NCBI GenBank assembly: GCA_910591455.2
Contig: OU342804.1
Coordinates: forward strand, 8,625,133-8,689,132
Reading direction: 5' to 3'
DNA: 64,000 nt
Source of the DNA: Pholis gunnellus
Lineage: Eukaryota > Chordata > Actinopteri > Perciformes > Pholidae
Positions 60,804-64,000 of the stretch are shown in pieces (position 1 is the stretch's first letter; each line of letters opens with the position of its first letter). The translations under genes and the position numbers were made by a program. The notes under the pieces are model-generated. The model ran no database searches and was not told the origin of the DNA. It saw only the letters and a program-made list of their open reading frames with translations.

Positions 60804-61894
60804 CTCTGTCAGTGAACATCCATCCCACAGCCACAGTGCATTATTATTCCACATGTATAACAGGAAGACAATGCATCGCAGAAGAAGAGACAGCGCGTAT
60901 AGAGGAAAGCAGAGTAACATGAGGATAGACATCACTCCGGTTGTACAGTCTGCTGAGGAGCAGGAAGAAACACTCCTTACATCAAAAACCTTTACGGAGA
61001 AGCTAAATATAAACACCAGCTTCTCAGAGCCTATTACAAATGGATGAAAGTGAGGACTAAGGAAAACTTCTCTCTCTCCTTCCCAAACTGGGCTTGATGG
61101 GCTCGTTAAACTGGCTGGTGCCGAGCCAGTCTGACAGCCTGACCTCCATTTTTGAAGAGTTAATGTATACAGGGAGGGTTGCCAAGGTTCCCAGGCTCGT
61201 CACACCTGAGCTCCACATTCATTACATGTATAATTGGAATTGGATTTGATTAAATTTTCATTTAACATATAATGTGTCTTCGGGGGGGGATGCAGCGTGT
61301 CCCAATGCTTGAATTTTGAAGAATATATGTAGCAACTGATGCATGAAATTAATGGCAGCTTCTTTTGGTCAGCTGTAAAGCAGAGTCTGAGCATATTGTC
61401 TATGAACAGCAGCTTGATAAGAAAATAAAAAGTATTGATCAGTAGAGTGCAGATGAGGATAGAAGAGAGATATCCGTGAGAGGATCAAAGGCAGCAGCGT
61501 GTGATGTGGCTGCTGTTTGAATGGAAGATTAGCAAACACTAGTAATCTGCTCAATTTGACCATAATTGAGCAGTTACCACCATGTGTTTATGTCAGTTCA
61601 ATAAATAATGAAGGAGCTGTGGGTGAACAGACTAATGATATTAATTAATGTAATCTTTGAATCAATAAAAGGTTTTTTTTTAAAGTTATTTAAAAAACAC
61701 TTTCTTGTTTACACAAAGTAAACTGCAGTTTGTCTCGTTTTAGTTCAGTTTTTAATTCAAGCCAGAATTCCCGTTTTCAAATCTCTTCATGTGGTGAGTA
61801 AAATGTTAACCTGACAAAAAAATGATATTTAATTTGATTTCAAGAAAAATAAGGGTCATCAATCGATACAAATTCTCCCTAAAAACATGTGTTA

Positions 61895-62375
61895 AGAGCT
61901 TCTATGACAGCCATGTCTATAATGCATAACTGATTATGTATCATAACCTGCTTATAACACTATAATTATAGTCAGAAGCACTTATAGATATTCATAATGC
62001 TTTAAGACAACAATCATAACACATTATAAAGCATTGTAATAATAAAGGAAAGTGTCACAATACTTAATATCTTTTTTAGTTAGAAGCATCCTCGTGAATT
62101 ATAATTCCTATAGTTGTCATGCATTATAATCTTCATTATAATCTGTGTAACGTGATAATACATTACTTTAAGTGGTCATTGTAGCTTTAAGTAAAGGGAA
62201 AAAAATACTAAGTCCATGCGAGAACACACGAAAATGTAAAATCTATTTTTATTTACCTTAAAGTAAACAATGATAACTTAGTTACATATAAGAATGTATG
62301 ATAATTATAATACTTATATCTATATTATACAGTGAGTAGATTATAATGCATTATAAGTATGTTTATAATTAAATA
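61895..62375. repeat. AT-rich interspersed repeat (CATTATAA type)
   Basis: Many permutations of TATAATGCAT, CATAATGC and ATTATAAAGCATTGTAAT occur in direct and inverted order. This composition is seen in a common fish element with TTATAATGCATTATAA-like subrepeats. Confidence 0.6.
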
Positions 62376-64000
62376 CAGACATGGGTGTTCCAGAAAGTAT
62401 TACTGTAATGTACTGAAACTTCTGTTTGAATGTCTGCCAACAATCAGGGAATACCAATACCTTTGTGGAAGACTGCTACCAGCCAGCAATACTGGCCTGA
62501 CAATATGTTGTAGAAGTGTTAACAGTTCTTACACTACGGTGTCTTTAGTCCACTGAGAGCATAAAAGCTGCAGCTCTTTACTCTAATAGAGTTTCAATGT
62601 CTTCACCCAGTGTGCAAAGCTACAGCTTCTACGAGATGAGGAATTCAATAAAAGAAAATGTCTATAGTGCACGTTATCTCCAGGCCGGAGCTGAACCTGC
62701 TTTCGGAGTTTATTTACAGGACGGAGCCGAGAGGAAGGAGCGACCTTTAACCTCTCATTCCAGCGGTTTAATCTCTAACTGCAAACCTTATCAGCGTCTG
62801 CTTAATGTAGAAAACAATTCCTTTAAAACCCAGAGATCGTACGATAAGCACACAGTGGGAGTCGGACAACCATTTCCACAATTACCTTTGGCAGACAACC
62901 ATTATCCACCAACACATGAAGTCAGATAATTATGACCTTCCACGGGGGAAATCACTTATGTGATTCAACTCGCTATTTACCATAAAGACTGAGGGTAAAC
63001 ACTGGGTCTAAACTCAACACATATACAATAATAATAATAGACGTTTTATTCTTGAATATAAATATTGATTTAAAAATACCTCTCTCTGAATATGCACCCA
63101 ATAGCCGGTCAAGATTTTCCAGTCCTCAAAACTCAACAGTGAGCTGATGTGGGCTGCCAGAAACACGGCTGTGACAGCTCTGTGGTGTTTTAAGAAAGGG
63201 GAGATATGGAACCTCACACTTACTGCCACCGCTCCTCTTCCCTCTGTCCGTCCACTGTCTCCCCAGAGCTGCTTAGCTGCTTCCATAGGGGTGAAATCAA
63301 GTGGAACCACAATTACCGTGCAGCCTCCTATATTGTTTACAGGGAGCTGTTCTCACACAAGGACAGGCTCCCCTGCCAGGCAGGGGAGACAGAGAAAGAT
63401 GAGGCTGAGAGTGCCCAATGCGAAAGGTGATACACGATGTGTCGCGTAAAAACTGCAATATGTGACATTTTATTCCTCTGAGGAAGGAGCCGTGCAGATT
63501 GTAATATTGAGGGTAAATCCGTAGACCGCGTGGTGCCTACAGTGATGTGAGGTAAGTTTGTGGGTGGACGAAGCCAAGAGCGGTGGAATGTCCATGGAGA
63601 CGGCAGGAACAAACACATTGCACAAATACTGCAGTCAGTGATTGTCATCAAACACAAGTCTCCTGCAGCCCTTTTCTTAGCTCTGCTTGATTGCAACGAT
63701 TCAGGAAACATACAAGATGTCACCGTACGGTCACTCCCCGCTGAGCAGAAAACATCAAACAGTCAGAGGATGCATTGTGTATTCTCATCAAATCTAATAT
63801 TACCATGAAATGATAGCCCTGACCTCATGGTTAATACATAGAAACAAGTGTTAAGTGTTACAATTCACACAACACGTGCACAGCATTACCTTGAAACAAA
63901 AATGAATGTTTGGAAGATGCAGGTAAATCTTGACTTCAAAGACTTTTCATGAGATTTTGAGACAGGAATGCTGACAAAAACCTATAAAATTGTGAAAATA

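Larger units (their letters stand above)
52284..64000 (-). other. nell1: Part of the upstream nell1 intron
   Basis: I searched the minus strand for the expected DIDEC-type EGF exon and did not find it, so the intron runs past the window end and exceeds 11.7 kb. It contains a G run at 52643-52666, an R1 copy at 53206-53415, a tandem GTTCT-type repeat at 57808-58140, (GT)n near 58277-58298, an 18-bp duplication at 59487-59522, the palindrome 60773-60803, and an AT-rich repeat at 61895-62375. Confidence 0.75.

Noticed and set aside
52284..64000. The preceding DIDEC-type EGF exon of nell1
   Set aside because: I looked on the minus strand for a codon pattern giving D-I-D-E-C after an acceptor and found none; it most likely lies beyond 64000.

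Overview
The window reads as vertebrate nuclear DNA, most likely from a percomorph-type teleost. Its only recognisable gene has long introns, it is rich in (CA)n/(GT)n microsatellites, and the interspersed repeats are ones I know from fish genomes: an L2-like LINE 3' end, a Tc1/mariner remnant, hAT-like terminal sequences and a tRNA-derived SINE. There is no bacterial, plasmid or viral gene content.

The gene lies on the minus strand and is the 3' half of nell1 (neural EGFL-like 1), a secreted multidomain glycoprotein. Seven exons are supported by splice sites and uninterrupted reading phase. In transcription order they are 52283-52161, 30522-30427, 22441-22301, 12220-12027, 8239-8063, 7693-7469 and 5902-5852 (stop at 5854-5852). 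They encode 334 residues after one split codon: four EGF-like modules, then von Willebrand C (VWC) modules, ending CLQNN. The assignment to nell1 rather than nell2 rests on remembered paralogue sequences (DCWPL/CEYT, DPCLADN, CCSVD...CLQNN). The preceding EGF exon, the VWC1/2 region, the laminin-G-like domain and the promoter are not in the window and should lie beyond 64000.

Layout: 1-5851 is the nell1 3' flank (3'UTR of unknown length plus downstream sequence). 5852-12220 holds the compact cluster of four 3'-terminal exons. 12221-52160 has two isolated EGF exons separated by introns of about 10, 8 and 21.6 kb, and 52284-64000 is part of the next intron upstream. The introns carry most of the repeats.

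I found no undescribed gene system. The signals most worth following are: (1) the EGF exon 22301-22441 has a (UG)n tract occupying the place of its polypyrimidine tract, and by position it matches the 47-codon EGF segment missing from a known shorter human NELL1 isoform; (2) the EGF exon 30427-30522 sits between CA/CUG repeats and a near-pure 0.6-kb pyrimidine tract (in the RNA sense); (3) a perfect 20-bp hairpin at 40778-40839; (4) a large foldback element at 50571-51179; (5) a 13-bp-arm palindrome with homeodomain-type cores at 60773-60803. No database search or folding was run; repeat family names come from recognition.
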